From: Lysinibacillus sp. 2017
GTDB lineage: Bacteria; Bacillota; Bacilli; Bacillales_A; Planococcaceae
Reading direction: 5' to 3'
DNA length: 64,000 nt
Assembly (NCBI RefSeq): GCF_003073375.1
Contig: NZ_CP029002.1
Span: 2,218,001 to 2,282,000 of the forward strand
Shown one piece after another: positions 35,938-45,475 of the stretch (positions within the stretch are counted from its first letter, which is position 1; each line of letters opens with the position of its first letter). The translations under genes and the position numbers were made by a program. The notes beneath the pieces were generated by a model. That model was not told where the DNA came from. It did not search any database and saw nothing but the letters and a program-made list of their open reading frames with translations.

Positions 35938-36012
35938 ACGTTCCCAAATCAAAGTTTGGGAATACACCAAATAGCCACGAACGTTGTGAATTCAACGTTT
36001 TGTGGCTCTCTT
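35938..36012 (+). repeat. two-hairpin repeat copy E with terminator
   Basis: Best stem 1: TTCCCAAA and TTTGGGAA around TCAAAG (35938-35963). Stem 2 AGCCACGAACGTTG (35973-35986) with CAACGTTTTGTGGCT (35993-36007), then CTCTTT. It follows the 34-residue gene. Confidence 0.7.
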
Positions 36013-36064
36013 TATGCACATTGTTTATGCGTTGTTTTATGCACGTTTATTAAAATCCAGTCAT

Positions 36065-36095
36065 AGCAACGTTTAGGAGCATTTTGGACGTTGCT
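36065..36095. repeat. inverted repeat in the 36.0-36.3 kb gap
   Basis: AGCAACGT (36065-36072) and ACGTTGCT (36088-36095) pair exactly. No T-run follows. No gene was seen between 35890 and 36288 besides the repeat copy E. Confidence 0.35.
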
Positions 36096-36288
36096 ACATT
36101 ATCGGCTTTAATGAATAAAAACGTGTATAAAATACGAAGTCTTACCGTTGTTAATCCCCCTTATTCGGACTCAAACAAATAGTGTAAAGATTTATTTAAA
36201 GTAATAGTAACCATAAAAATTTGAGGCGCAAAACAGAGAACCTGGAGAACTAATTATTGAAACAGCTAAAAGAACTGTATTCTAAAGC

Positions 36289-36939
36289 TCAGCTTGAACG
36301 GCTTTTGTCAGTTTTTAAACCATTACTTATGGCGCTTGCATCAAAATAGACTTGGTCACAAAGTGCAGACGATTGATGATAAGCCTCTTTTAAACCCTTT
36401 TCAAAAAACTGTTCTTCTGACGACATTAATGACGTAAAATATTTCACAACATTTGAATTGGCGACCATAATTTCTTTTGGATAGGTTTGGATTTTTTTAA
36501 AAGTCTCGTTAAAAAGACCTTCTAAATCGGTATTCGCATGTGAGATAAATAAGCGAAACTCTGCTTTATATTCAGGATGTTGCTCCAAATAATCTGTTAA
36601 ACAATCGGCAATAAAATTTGTTAAGTAAATTGCAAAGCAAAAACTACGTGTCGCATTGCCATGTAATTTATAGCCATATTGCTTTACAACTGCACACCTC
36701 ATTACATTTTCAATGAGAATTGTGCGGAATGAATGTAAAAAGGAAAGCTCTGGGTAAATAAATAGCTCATCGGAATTTTTATAGACTGCAAAAAAGATGT
36801 CTTTTAATTGCTTTGAAACAATACTTGCCATTTCTTTCGGTTCGTAAATGAGCGGGATTAGCATATGATGCTGCTCTAATACTTGTTTAAAAAGCTCGTG
36901 ATCTTCACAACTGAGCATGAATAGTGTTTGCTTGTTCAT
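36289..36939 (-). CDS. hypothetical protein
   Basis: 216 residues, predicted all-helical, soluble, starting MNKQTLFMLSCEDHELFKQV. The helix rhythm recalls the ligand-binding domain of TetR-like proteins without the DNA-binding domain, but I see no defining motif. It begins 8 bp after the upstream TPR gene and shares its strand, so they form an operon. Confidence 0.5.
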   Translation of the reverse strand: MNKQTLFMLSCEDHELFKQVLEQHHMLIPLIYEPKEMASIVSKQLKDIFFAVYKNSDELFIYPELSFLHSFRTILIENVMRCAVVKQYGYKLHGNATRSFCFAIYLTNFIADCLTDYLEQHPEYKAEFRLFISHANTDLEGLFNETFKKIQTYPKEIMVANSNVVKYFTSLMSSEEQFFEKGLKEAYHQSSALCDQVYFDASAISNGLKTDKSRSS

Positions 36940-36947
36940 GGAATCCC

Positions 36948-38291
36948 CTACTTTCCAAAGATTACGATTGGTTGATGTGTAACACGTGCATAGTATAAAC
37001 TTTGCTCCGCCTCTTGGTATATATCATGTACCGAATGTAAAAGTTTCTTTTGCTTACAAGAACCACCCATGTGGATATAGTAATGGATTTGCTTGTCCTC
37101 TAACATGGAATCCATTTGATTTAAATAACATTGACAATCATTACCAATCTTTTGCATATCTAATGGCTCATCTGTAATAAACATCGCACAAAACGACGTT
37201 GGATAGTATTTTCCCCGTAAGCTTTGCGGATACAAATCAGAAAAAACTTGATTGATTTTTAAATACTGCTCATACTTTATTTTAATATTTTTATTTAATA
37301 AATCAGGTTCATTTACATGAATTATAAAGGTAATAATGGAAATATATTTTTCGTCATCCGTTTCATCAAATTGCGTGTTCAATAATTTACGATAACTTTC
37401 TCCTGAATGATACCCCATTTTTTCATTATCACAATTTGTCACAAATACTGCGCGCAACTGATCATAATAGGCAAGCTTTTCAAAGTTTTGAATCATTTGT
37501 TCATCGGCTTCAAAACTTGCATAATTGTTTAGTAAATGTTGGTCGAGTTCAATATGAGAATATTTTTCCCTTAGCAATCGAATAAGGCTCTTCACTGTAT
37601 TGTATTGATGTGCATCAATCAAACACTGGAGTAAATTTTCGATTCTATCTTCTTTATGTGTTGTCTTACGGGATTCAACTAAATACTTTGCTATTTCAAC
37701 TAGTACTAAAACGATGGCATCTTCAATCTCCCCTGTATCTACTTTGAGCTCTTTTGCCTGCTCAAGTTGATCGAGGTATAAATAAGCCTGTAGTGTTCCA
37801 ATATTACATTGTTGAATAAAGTGCAGATGTGGAACTTTCTGCTTTCTTGCAAAAAATATAGCTAAACGTCCTAAGGTAATGGCGTCTTCAAAGCGCTCAT
37901 CATTTAGCGCAAGTTGCTGTAAAATTCGATAAAAGTGACTGACATAGTCAAACTGTTGTAATCGTTGGGCAATCGTAATTCCTTGTTCACAATATTCCAG
38001 TACATATGTCCAATCATTATATAAAAGTGCAAATTCTGATCGAATATAATAAATAAAACTTAACTGTGTCGAATATGGATGATCGAATATGAAAGAATCC
38101 ATTTGTTCTACGATAGTTATCGTTTTATGTAGTTGGCCTGCATGAAAATAAAGGTAAGCTAACTGTTTTAATAAATCACATTTTTCTTCAATTTGTTCAG
38201 AAAGTTGGAGCTTGGTGATTTTCTTTAACAATTCTTGTTCTAATGTCTTGTCTAGCTCATATTTTTCCTTTTCAAAGTGGAGTATCTTCAA
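36948..38291 (-). CDS. TPR protein with apparently degenerate GGDEF domain
   Basis: 447 residues. Residues about 1-265 are TPR-like helical hairpins (LAYLYFHAGQLHKTITIVEQM, LEYCEQGITIAQRL, DAITLGRLAIFFARK). From 272, KLAYYDQLRAVFVTN and a C-terminal DIYQEAEQSLYYARVTHQP match the start and end of diguanylate cyclase domains, but the middle shows GKYYPTSFCAMF where RxGGDEFxxL would be. Catalytic diguanylate cyclase activity is thus unlikely; a sensor or scaffold role is plausible. Domain call is from pattern and tentative. Confidence 0.6.
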   Translation of the reverse strand: MKILHFEKEKYELDKTLEQELLKKITKLQLSEQIEEKCDLLKQLAYLYFHAGQLHKTITIVEQMDSFIFDHPYSTQLSFIYYIRSEFALLYNDWTYVLEYCEQGITIAQRLQQFDYVSHFYRILQQLALNDERFEDAITLGRLAIFFARKQKVPHLHFIQQCNIGTLQAYLYLDQLEQAKELKVDTGEIEDAIVLVLVEIAKYLVESRKTTHKEDRIENLLQCLIDAHQYNTVKSLIRLLREKYSHIELDQHLLNNYASFEADEQMIQNFEKLAYYDQLRAVFVTNCDNEKMGYHSGESYRKLLNTQFDETDDEKYISIITFIIHVNEPDLLNKNIKIKYEQYLKINQVFSDLYPQSLRGKYYPTSFCAMFITDEPLDMQKIGNDCQCYLNQMDSMLEDKQIHYYIHMGGSCKQKKLLHSVHDIYQEAEQSLYYARVTHQPIVIFGK

Positions 38292-38417
38292 ATTTCTTAC
38301 CTCCTCATCGATTAGTTCTATATATTGAAAATAACAAAAAATTACAACCAGTACAATAATAGTAAAGTCGGATTTTTTTATACGCCCGAAGATTAAATAC
38401 TATCCACTTCAATATTA

Positions 38418-38453
38418 AAAGCAAAAAACCAGTCACTTTGATGTGACTGGTTT
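38418..38453 (-). terminator. terminator of the propionyl-CoA carboxylase unit
   Basis: AAACCAGTCAC and GTGACTGGTTT form a perfect stem, then TTTTGC and TTTT on the minus strand, six bases after the carboxyltransferase stop. Confidence 0.85.
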
Positions 38454-38458
38454 GCAAA

Positions 38459-40018
38459 TTATAGAGGAATATTTCCGTGTTTTTTGTACGGACGATCTTC
38501 GTGTTTTGTTGAAAGCATATCTAATGCTTGAATTAACTTAATGCGTGTTTCACGTGGGTCAATAACGTCATCAACCATACCACGAGATGCCGCTACGTAA
38601 GGGTTGGCAAATTTTTCTTTGTACTCTTCAATCTTCGCTGCACGAGTCGCATCTGGGTCTGCAGATTTCGCAATTTCACCAGCGTGAATAATGTTTGCTG
38701 CACCTGCTGCTCCCATAACTGCGATTTCTGCGTTTGGCCAAGCAAATACAAGATCTGCACCGATTGCTTTTGAGTTTAAAGCTACATACGCACCACCATA
38801 TGCTTTACGTAAGATGACTGTAATTTTTGGTACAGTTGCTTCTGAGTATGCATAAAGAATTTTCGCGCCGTGACGGATAATACCACCGTGTTCTTGTTTA
38901 ACCCCTGGGAAGAAGCCAGAAACGTCTTCAAATGTAATGACTGGTACATTAAATGCGTCACAAGTACGTACAAAGCGTGCTAGTTTATCAGATGAATCGA
39001 TATCTAGTCCGCCTGCAAGGAATTTCGGTTGGTTACATACTAGCCCAACAGATTCACCCGCAATACGAGCAAAACCAACTACGATGTTCTTCGCGAATTC
39101 TTTTTGGACTTCCATGAACGAACCTTCATCCACGACTTGCTCTACTACTTTACGCACATCATAAGACTTTGTTTGATCGATTGGCACAACGTCTACAAGC
39201 TCTGAACGGTAGTTATCCCCTTCTGGAGCCGCTTGTTTCGGTGCTTTTTCCTTGTTGTTTTGTGGCAAGTAAGAAAGTAATTGCTGAATTTGTGCAATCG
39301 CTGCTTCTTCATTTTCAGCACGGAAATGCGCGTTACCAGACACTGCATTATGCACCTTCGAACCACCTAAACCTTCAGCAGAAATTTTTTCACCTGTTAC
39401 TGTTTCAATTACTTTTGGACCTGTGATAAACATTTGAGACGTTTTATCAACCATTAAAATGAAGTCTGTGATGGCTGGAGAATAAACAGCTCCACCTGCA
39501 CATGGCCCCATAATGACTGAGATTTGCGGAATCACACCAGAATATATTGAGTTACGGTAGAAAATGTGACCGTAGCCATCTAATGAAAGTACACCTTCTT
39601 GAATACGTGCGCCACCTGAATCATTAATACCGATAAATGGCGTGCCGTTTTTCGCTGCTAAATCCATGACTGCTGCAATTTTTTTGGCGTGCATTTCACC
39701 AAGTGCCCCACCGAATACTGTGAAGTCTTGTGCGAATAAATAGATATTACGGCCGTTAATTTTACCAAAACCTGTGACAACCCCATCACCAGGGCCTTCT
39801 AATTTTTCCATACCGAAGTCGACAGTACGGTGAGAAATGAATGGATTGATTTCTACGAATGAACCGTCATCTAATAACATTTCAATACGCTCACGAGCTG
39901 TCATTTTGCCTTTCTCGTGTTGCTTATCGATACGTGCGTCACCGCCACCTAATTGAATGATTCCTTTGCGGTCGTAAAGCTCATTAATTTTATCAAACAT
40001 ATCCATCGTAATTGTCAT
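38459..40018 (-). CDS. yqjD: acyl-CoA carboxylase carboxyltransferase subunit (YqjD-like)
   Basis: 519 residues, complete beta-type carboxyltransferase. It transfers CO2 from biotin to an acyl-CoA, here probably propionyl-CoA to give methylmalonyl-CoA. N-half has KMTARERIEMLLDDGSF and the acyl-CoA pocket DSGGARIQEG with GPCAGGAVYSPA; C-half has PGVKQEHGGIIRHGAK and YGGAYVALNSK. It starts two bases after the epimerase stop. The biotin carboxylase subunit is not in the window. Confidence 0.88.
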   Translation of the reverse strand: MTITMDMFDKINELYDRKGIIQLGGGDARIDKQHEKGKMTARERIEMLLDDGSFVEINPFISHRTVDFGMEKLEGPGDGVVTGFGKINGRNIYLFAQDFTVFGGALGEMHAKKIAAVMDLAAKNGTPFIGINDSGGARIQEGVLSLDGYGHIFYRNSIYSGVIPQISVIMGPCAGGAVYSPAITDFILMVDKTSQMFITGPKVIETVTGEKISAEGLGGSKVHNAVSGNAHFRAENEEAAIAQIQQLLSYLPQNNKEKAPKQAAPEGDNYRSELVDVVPIDQTKSYDVRKVVEQVVDEGSFMEVQKEFAKNIVVGFARIAGESVGLVCNQPKFLAGGLDIDSSDKLARFVRTCDAFNVPVITFEDVSGFFPGVKQEHGGIIRHGAKILYAYSEATVPKITVILRKAYGGAYVALNSKAIGADLVFAWPNAEIAVMGAAGAANIIHAGEIAKSADPDATRAAKIEEYKEKFANPYVAASRGMVDDVIDPRETRIKLIQALDMLSTKHEDRPYKKHGNIPL

Positions 40019-40020
40019 GA

Positions 40021-40434
40021 TTAGTGATCCCCTTTTCCGCTTTTATCGCATAATTCATAAAGTACACCAAATGAGTCTTTCGGGTGTAAAAATGCTACTT
40101 CCGCGCCACCAGCACCAGGTCCTGGCTCGTCAGATAATAGTCGTACACCTTTTTCGCGAAGTTCAGCCATGCGTTCACGAATCCCCGTTACGCCAAATGC
40201 CACATGGTGAATGCCTTCTCCGCGCTTTTCTAAGTAGCCGTGAATTGTACTTTTCTCACTCATCGGTTCTAATAGCTCAAGCTTCACATTCCCTGCATCG
40301 ATGAAGGCAACACGCACTTGCTGAGACTCTACTTCTTCTACTTTTAATAATTTCAAGCCTAACGTTTCTGTGTAGTATGTAATTCTTTCTTCTAAATTAC
40401 GAACGGCAATACCGATATGATCTACTTTTTCCAC
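40021..40434 (-). CDS. mce: methylmalonyl-CoA epimerase
   Basis: 137 residues, vicinal-oxygen-chelate fold. Metal ligands: His6 (VDHIGIAV), Glu in KLELLEPM, His in GIHHVAFGV and a late glutamate in GVLYELCD. It interconverts 2S- and 2R-methylmalonyl-CoA between the carboxylase and the mutase. It is followed at two bases by the carboxyltransferase gene, fitting a shared operon. Confidence 0.88.
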   Translation of the reverse strand: MEKVDHIGIAVRNLEERITYYTETLGLKLLKVEEVESQQVRVAFIDAGNVKLELLEPMSEKSTIHGYLEKRGEGIHHVAFGVTGIRERMAELREKGVRLLSDEPGPGAGGAEVAFLHPKDSFGVLYELCDKSGKGDH

Positions 40435-40492
40435 GAATGTGACTCCCCTATCAAAATAATTAATAATTTCGAATTTACAATTTGAATAGTAC

Positions 40493-40520
40493 TTGAGAAT
40501 TCCTTGAGATTTGGTAAACT
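40493..40520 (+). promoter_or_regulatory. candidate sigma-A promoter of prli42
   Basis: TTGAGA (40493-40498), 16-bp spacer, TAAACT (40515-40520), about 30 bp ahead of the small gene. Divergent from the epimerase gene. Confidence 0.45.
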
Positions 40521-40551
40521 AATATTAGTTCACCACGAAGGAGCGAAAGTC

Positions 40552-40647
40552 ATGAGTAACAAGAAATTCCAAAGAATCGTCGTTTATTCAATGGTTGTGA
40601 TTATGTTAATCTCAACTGTGGCAATGGGTGTAGCAGCCATCATGTAA
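40552..40647 (+). CDS. prli42: stressosome-associated membrane peptide Prli42
   Basis: 31 residues, MSNKKFQRIVVYSMVVIMLI and then STVAMGVAAIM: a short basic N-terminus and one helix, in the size and pattern of Prli42 miniproteins, which in Listeria tether the stressosome to the membrane through RsbR. AAGGAG lies eight bases upstream. Location between the epimerase and YqjA-like genes is consistent with Bacillales synteny as I recall it. Confidence 0.75.
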   Translation: MSNKKFQRIVVYSMVVIMLISTVAMGVAAIM

Positions 40648-40673
40648 TGGATGTTTCTACATCCATTTTTTTT
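40647..40673 (+). terminator. terminator of prli42
   Basis: ATGGATGT and ACATCCAT around TTTC, followed by eight Ts; it overlaps the prli42 stop codon. Confidence 0.85.
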
Positions 40674-41628
40674 ATGACAGTCCTTTAAATGACTGCTTGA
40701 TGACTAAATACTCATCCATTTCTTCAATAAACTGATACATTGCCGCCATTGCTAAAAAGGTTTCATGATCTTTTGGCAGTGGCATTTTTGCGAACTCTTC
40801 TTTTACTTTATCTAGTTTCTCTAAGAAATGACTTGCGGTGTTGCCTCCGTGAACATGTTCACTTAAATCTTCTAAAAATGTCGCAATTAACGGTGCTTGT
40901 TCCGTCATGACTGGTAATGCGGTAATTTTAGGTAGGACACGCTCGATGATTTCGAGCTGCTTCTCTCTCATATCAAAATAAATATAAAAGATATTATCTT
41001 TACGCGATAAATGGTTTTGTACGTCTTTAAATGCAAGTGCTTTCGCGTCATTTAGCACGTTTGTTGCCTCTATGAGCTCTTTACCATCCCACATCGTATC
41101 GCCATTTCGTAAATAATCTGCGATTTCAGAGAGTATTTTCTTAAATAACTCCTCGACCTCATCTTGATGATGGAAAAGACCTTGCTGAATGTCTGGCATG
41201 TACATATTGACGATTAAGCCCATCCCAAAACCAATAGCCATAATAGCCACTTCATTTATGAATAAATCCATTGTAAAATTGGCAGTAAAAAATATATGCA
41301 TCATAACGACCGCACTTGATACAAAGCCTTCTGCGACTCCAAGTGAGACAATCGTAGGGATAAATAACACAAGGACAATTCCTAGGATAAATGCATGATA
41401 ACCGAATATTTCGAAAAATACGAACGCATAAATCATACCGATCACACTTGATACAATACGTGTATAAACAGCATGAACGGATTTTCTTTTCGTTGATTGA
41501 ATACTAAGAATCGTCAAAATGCCCGCCGCAGTGAAAAACTGCAAATCAAAATACTGGGCAATCGCTATCGCAATAGAAGCACCAAGCGCGGTTTTAAGTG
41601 TACGATAGCCGATTGAAAATTTCTTCAT
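40672..41628 (-). CDS. yqjA: YqjA-like aromatic acid exporter family protein
   Basis: 318 residues. Six helices in the first 150 residues (LKTALGASIAIAIAQYF, FFTAAGILTILSIQ and others), then a cytoplasmic helical C-terminal half. This is the ArAE/DUF939 arrangement of B. subtilis YqjA. It converges with prli42, its stop codon lying in that gene's terminator T-run. Confidence 0.75.
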   Translation of the reverse strand: MKKFSIGYRTLKTALGASIAIAIAQYFDLQFFTAAGILTILSIQSTKRKSVHAVYTRIVSSVIGMIYAFVFFEIFGYHAFILGIVLVLFIPTIVSLGVAEGFVSSAVVMMHIFFTANFTMDLFINEVAIMAIGFGMGLIVNMYMPDIQQGLFHHQDEVEELFKKILSEIADYLRNGDTMWDGKELIEATNVLNDAKALAFKDVQNHLSRKDNIFYIYFDMREKQLEIIERVLPKITALPVMTEQAPLIATFLEDLSEHVHGGNTASHFLEKLDKVKEEFAKMPLPKDHETFLAMAAMYQFIEEMDEYLVIKQSFKGLS

Positions 41629-41716
41629 ATCGGTAATACTCCTTCATTAGGAAGTGCATGGAATCCCCTACAAAAATAACTTTTAGATGGACCCCGTACA
41701 CTTTAAAAAATTGGTT

Positions 41717-42157
41717 TTATACTTCTTCGCAATATTCCTCGAAGTTGCCTTGTAAATTTGTTACAACTGACATGATTTCATGACCTTCAATTTCATAGCG
41801 ACCAACATCTGCTACAACTTGACCATCTTTTAATAAAACAAATGATGGAGATGATGGGATGTGATCTTCACCGAAGTAGTAACGAGCTGCTGCTGTTGCT
41901 TCTTTATCTTGCCCAGCAAATACTGTTACTAAATGGTCAGGACGTTTATCGTAATAGACAGCATGAGTTGCTGCTGGACGTGCAATACCGCCTGCACAAC
42001 CACAAACTGAGTTGACCATTACTAAAGTTGTACCTTTACGAGCAAAGGCATCTTCCACGTCTTCTGGTGTGCGTAATTGTTCATAACCTGCCGCTTCCAT
42101 TTCTGCACGAGCAGTTGTTGTCACTTGTTGCATAAATAAATCATAGTCCATATTCAT
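41717..42157 (-). CDS. brxB: bacilliredoxin BrxB (YqiW)
   Basis: 146 residues, thioredoxin-like, with the active site VCGCAGG at about residues 52-58 (bacilliredoxin CGC) and the closing ...NFEEYCEEV. Bacilliredoxins remove bacillithiol from S-bacillithiolated proteins in oxidative stress. The protein is nearly co-linear with B. subtilis YqiW, and its place next to yqjA matches. Confidence 0.93.
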   Translation of the reverse strand: MNMDYDLFMQQVTTTARAEMEAAGYEQLRTPEDVEDAFARKGTTLVMVNSVCGCAGGIARPAATHAVYYDKRPDHLVTVFAGQDKEATAAARYYFGEDHIPSSPSFVLLKDGQVVADVGRYEIEGHEIMSVVTNLQGNFEEYCEEV

Positions 42158-42227
42158 AAGCTTTTAGCCCCTTTCAATATTCCTTCTAATCATAGCAAGG
42201 ATATAAGAGATGTGCAAAGACCATTGA

Positions 42228-43325
42228 TTACAATTCATGCGTTTCTTTTTCGTCAAATAACGCGTTGACACCTTGAGTTACTGTAAGGCTTCCTTTTAGT
42301 ATGTCAGTTTCTAACGAACGAACCTGCATTTTGCGTTCTTCGTTTTGATAAAACGAGTCAATTAAATGGTCGGTAATCATTGAATGGAACCAATCTCTCG
42401 TTTGCTCACGGCGGCGAATTGCCCAGTAATTTGAACTTTTAACCGATTGCTCAAACTCCATTAGCATAGTCCAAACATTTTCTAATCCCGTTTTTTCTAG
42501 CGAAGAAACGGTTAATGCTGTACTCATCCAACCTGGTGTTGCAGGCTGCAGGAAATGAAGAATTTGCTTATACTCTTGCATGGTACGTTTTGCAGGGCGC
42601 ACATTGTCACCATCTGCTTTATGTACCACAATCCCATCCGCAAGTTCCATTATTCCCTTTTTCATGCCTTGCAGCTCATCCCCAGCACCTGTTAATACAA
42701 GTAACAAGAAGAAATCGACCATTCCGCGCACATACGTCTCACTTTGACCAACACCCACTGTTTCAATGAGTAAGACATCATAGCCTGCCGCTTCACAAAG
42801 AAGCATCGTTTCACGCGATTTTTTATGCACCCCGCCTAATGTACCTGCACTTGGAGACGGTCGAACGAAGGCATTTTCTTGACGCACAAGCTCTTCCATC
42901 CGCGTTTTGTCACCCAGAATACTACCGCCTGATAACGACGAGCTCGGATCAATGGCTAGCACTGCAACGCGTTTCCCCATTTTACAGAGCATTGTTCCAA
43001 AAGCTTCGATAAACGAGCTTTTCCCCGCTCCTGGAACCCCTGTAATCCCGATACGAATACAGTTTCCTGTGTATGGTAATAGTTCTTGTAGTAGTTTTTG
43101 TGCATCTTCTTTATGCGCGTTGTTCGAGCTTTCGATCAATGTAATTGCCTTTGCCAAAGAAGTACGGTCACCTGCTCGCACTTCTTCAGCTAATTTCTTT
43201 ATATCAAGAGTTTCCTGCTTTTTTTTTCTGAATTTCTTTGGGTTTGAATAGCTCATTCCATCATGACCACCCTTCACACCATCCATGACAAACAAAGCAC
43301 TACGGTCTTGATGCTCTTTTGTCAT
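42228..43325 (-). CDS. meaB: methylmalonyl-CoA mutase-associated GTPase MeaB
   Basis: 365 residues. G1/Walker A GVPGAGKSSF near residue 96, AIDPSS (G-switch), ETVGVGQSE (G3) and VVHKADGDN (NKxD-like guanine site KAD). MeaB guards the cobalamin-dependent mutase from inactivation and gates cofactor loading. The ATG overlaps the mutB stop by one base (TAATG). Confidence 0.92.
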   Translation of the reverse strand: MTKEHQDRSALFVMDGVKGGHDGMSYSNPKKFRKKKQETLDIKKLAEEVRAGDRTSLAKAITLIESSNNAHKEDAQKLLQELLPYTGNCIRIGITGVPGAGKSSFIEAFGTMLCKMGKRVAVLAIDPSSSLSGGSILGDKTRMEELVRQENAFVRPSPSAGTLGGVHKKSRETMLLCEAAGYDVLLIETVGVGQSETYVRGMVDFFLLLVLTGAGDELQGMKKGIMELADGIVVHKADGDNVRPAKRTMQEYKQILHFLQPATPGWMSTALTVSSLEKTGLENVWTMLMEFEQSVKSSNYWAIRRREQTRDWFHSMITDHLIDSFYQNEERKMQVRSLETDILKGSLTVTQGVNALFDEKETHEL

Positions 43326-45475
43326 TACTCCGCCACTTCCTCGTAGCCTAGAGCTTTGTAAATTTCTTCGATTATGCGAATCGCTGCAACTGGAATCACT
43401 GTACCAGGACCAAAGATGGCCACCGCACCTGCTTCATACAAGAAATCATAATCCTGCGCTGGAATAACACCACCAACGATTACGATAATATCTTCACGAC
43501 CTAATTTTTTCAGTTCAGCTAATAATTCTGGTACTAATGTTTTATGTCCTGCAGCTAAGCTTGAAACACCTATAACATGCACATCATTTTCATTGGCCAT
43601 TTGTGCTGTCTCTTCTGGCGTCATGAATAATGGCGAAATATCAACGTCAAAGCCTAAATCCGCATAGCCTGTCGCAACAACTTTCGCCCCACGATCATGA
43701 CCATCTTGACCCATTTTCGCAATTAAAATACGTGGACGACGACCTTCTGCTTCTTGGAAATCTGCCGTCATTTGCTTCACTTCTTTAATTACTTCTGTAT
43801 CCGAGTAATTGGCAGAGTATACACCAGAAATAGAGCGAATAACCGCTTTATGACGACCAGATACTGCTTCAATTGCATCAGAAATTTCACCAAGAGATGC
43901 ACGTGCTCTCGCTGCATCTACTGCGATAGCTAGTAAGTTTTCTGATCCATCTTCCGCTGCTTTTGTTAAGCGGGCTAAATGTTTTTGTACTTCTTCATTA
44001 TCACGAGTTGCTTTCATTTTTTCTAAGCGCTCGATTTGTCCAACGCGAACAATCGCATTGTCGATATCTAAAATGTCGATTGGATCTTCTTCCGCTAAAC
44101 GGTATTTGTTGACCCCGACAATTGTTTCTGATTTTGAGTCGATTTTTGCTTGGCGTTTTGCTGCTGCTTCTTCGACTTTCATTTTCGGAAGACCTGTTTC
44201 GATTGCTTTCGCCATACCGCCAAGTTCCTCAATTTCTTCAATTAATGCCCATGCTTTTTCTGTTAGCTCTTCTGTTAATTTCTCAACATAATAAGAACCG
44301 CCCCATGGATCGATTACTTTCGTCATACCTGTTTCTTCTTGTAAGAACAACTGGGTATTACGTGCAATACGTGCAGAGAAATCTGTTGGTAATGCAATTG
44401 CTTCATCAAGTGCATTCGTGTGAAGTGATTGCGTATGACCCATTGCTGCTGCGTTTGCTTCGATTAATGTACGTGTCACGTTATTGAATGGATCTTGCTC
44501 TGTTAAACTCCATCCAGAAGTTTGAGAGTGTGTACGTAACGCTAATGTTTTTGGGTTCTTTGGATTAAATGTCGACATCATCTGAGCCCAAATACGGCGA
44601 GCTGCACGCATTTTTGCTACTTCCATGTAGTAGTTCATACCGATTGCCCAGAAGAATGATAAACGCGGTGCAAAGGCATCAATATCAATTCCTGCTTTTA
44701 AGCCCGTACGTACATATTCAAGTCCGTCTGCTAATGTATAAGCTAACTCGATATCATTCGTCGCACCCGCTTCTTGAATATGATAACCAGAAATTGAAAT
44801 CGAGTTGAATTTTGGCATAAATTTCGCCGTATATTCAAAAATATCCGCGATAATTTTCATCGACATTGCTGGTGGATAAATATAAGTGTTACGCACCATA
44901 TATTCTTTTAGAATGTCATTTTGGATGGTACCAGCAAGCTTATCAGGTGTTACCCCTTGTTCTTCTGCAGCAACGATGTAGAACGCTAAAATTGGAAGTA
45001 CCGCGCCGTTCATCGTCATCGATACCGACATTTGATCTAATGGAATCCCTGCAAATAAAATTTTAGCATCTTCAACAGAGTCAATCGCTACACCTGCTTT
45101 ACCAACGTCGCCCGTTACACGTGGGTGATCCGAGTCATAGCCACGGTGTGTTGCTAAGTCGAATGCAACAGATAATCCTTTTTGCCCCATCGCTAAGTTA
45201 CGACGGTAAAAGGCATTTGATTCTTCTGCTGTTGAGAAACCTGCATATTGACGGACAGTCCAAGGACGTGCGACGTACATTGTTGGGTAAGGACCACGTG
45301 TATTCGGTGCAATACCTGCAACGTCTTTTGTATGTTTTGCATCTTGAATATCCTCTGCATTGTATACAGATTTTACTTCAATGCCTTCATTTGTCATAAA
45401 TGAGCCTGTAGAAGTTAGTTGCTCTTTCGCTAACACATCTTCAATCACTACGGATTCAAAATTTGCTTTACTCAT
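43325..45475 (-). CDS. mutB: methylmalonyl-CoA mutase large subunit
   Basis: 716 residues. N-terminal TIM-barrel with [20 protein letters not shown] and the conserved [20 protein letters not shown]-terminal B12-binding domain with [13 protein letters not shown], whose histidine is the lower cobalt ligand, and [14 protein letters not shown]. Converts 2R-methylmalonyl-CoA to succinyl-CoA. Its ATG overlaps the mutA stop (ATGA). Confidence 0.95.
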   Translation of the reverse strand: MSKANFESVVIEDVLAKEQLTSTGSFMTNEGIEVKSVYNAEDIQDAKHTKDVAGIAPNTRGPYPTMYVARPWTVRQYAGFSTAEESNAFYRRNLAMGQKGLSVAFDLATHRGYDSDHPRVTGDVGKAGVAIDSVEDAKILFAGIPLDQMSVSMTMNGAVLPILAFYIVAAEEQGVTPDKLAGTIQNDILKEYMVRNTYIYPPAMSMKIIADIFEYTAKFMPKFNSISISGYHIQEAGATNDIELAYTLADGLEYVRTGLKAGIDIDAFAPRLSFFWAIGMNYYMEVAKMRAARRIWAQMMSTFNPKNPKTLALRTHSQTSGWSLTEQDPFNNVTRTLIEANAAAMGHTQSLHTNALDEAIALPTDFSARIARNTQLFLQEETGMTKVIDPWGGSYYVEKLTEELTEKAWALIEEIEELGGMAKAIETGLPKMKVEEAAAKRQAKIDSKSETIVGVNKYRLAEEDPIDILDIDNAIVRVGQIERLEKMKATRDNEEVQKHLARLTKAAEDGSENLLAIAVDAARARASLGEISDAIEAVSGRHKAVIRSISGVYSANYSDTEVIKEVKQMTADFQEAEGRRPRILIAKMGQDGHDRGAKVVATGYADLGFDVDISPLFMTPEETAQMANENDVHVIGVSSLAAGHKTLVPELLAELKKLGREDIIVIVGGVIPAQDYDFLYEAGAVAIFGPGTVIPVAAIRIIEEIYKALGYEEVAE

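Noticed and set aside
30722-36012. Class 1-type integron with attC sites
   Set aside because: Two copies contain GTTAGGT, which fits the attC core form, but the other half sites do not, no integrase gene is in view, and stem 2 works as a terminator. The cassette idea is kept only as a hypothesis.
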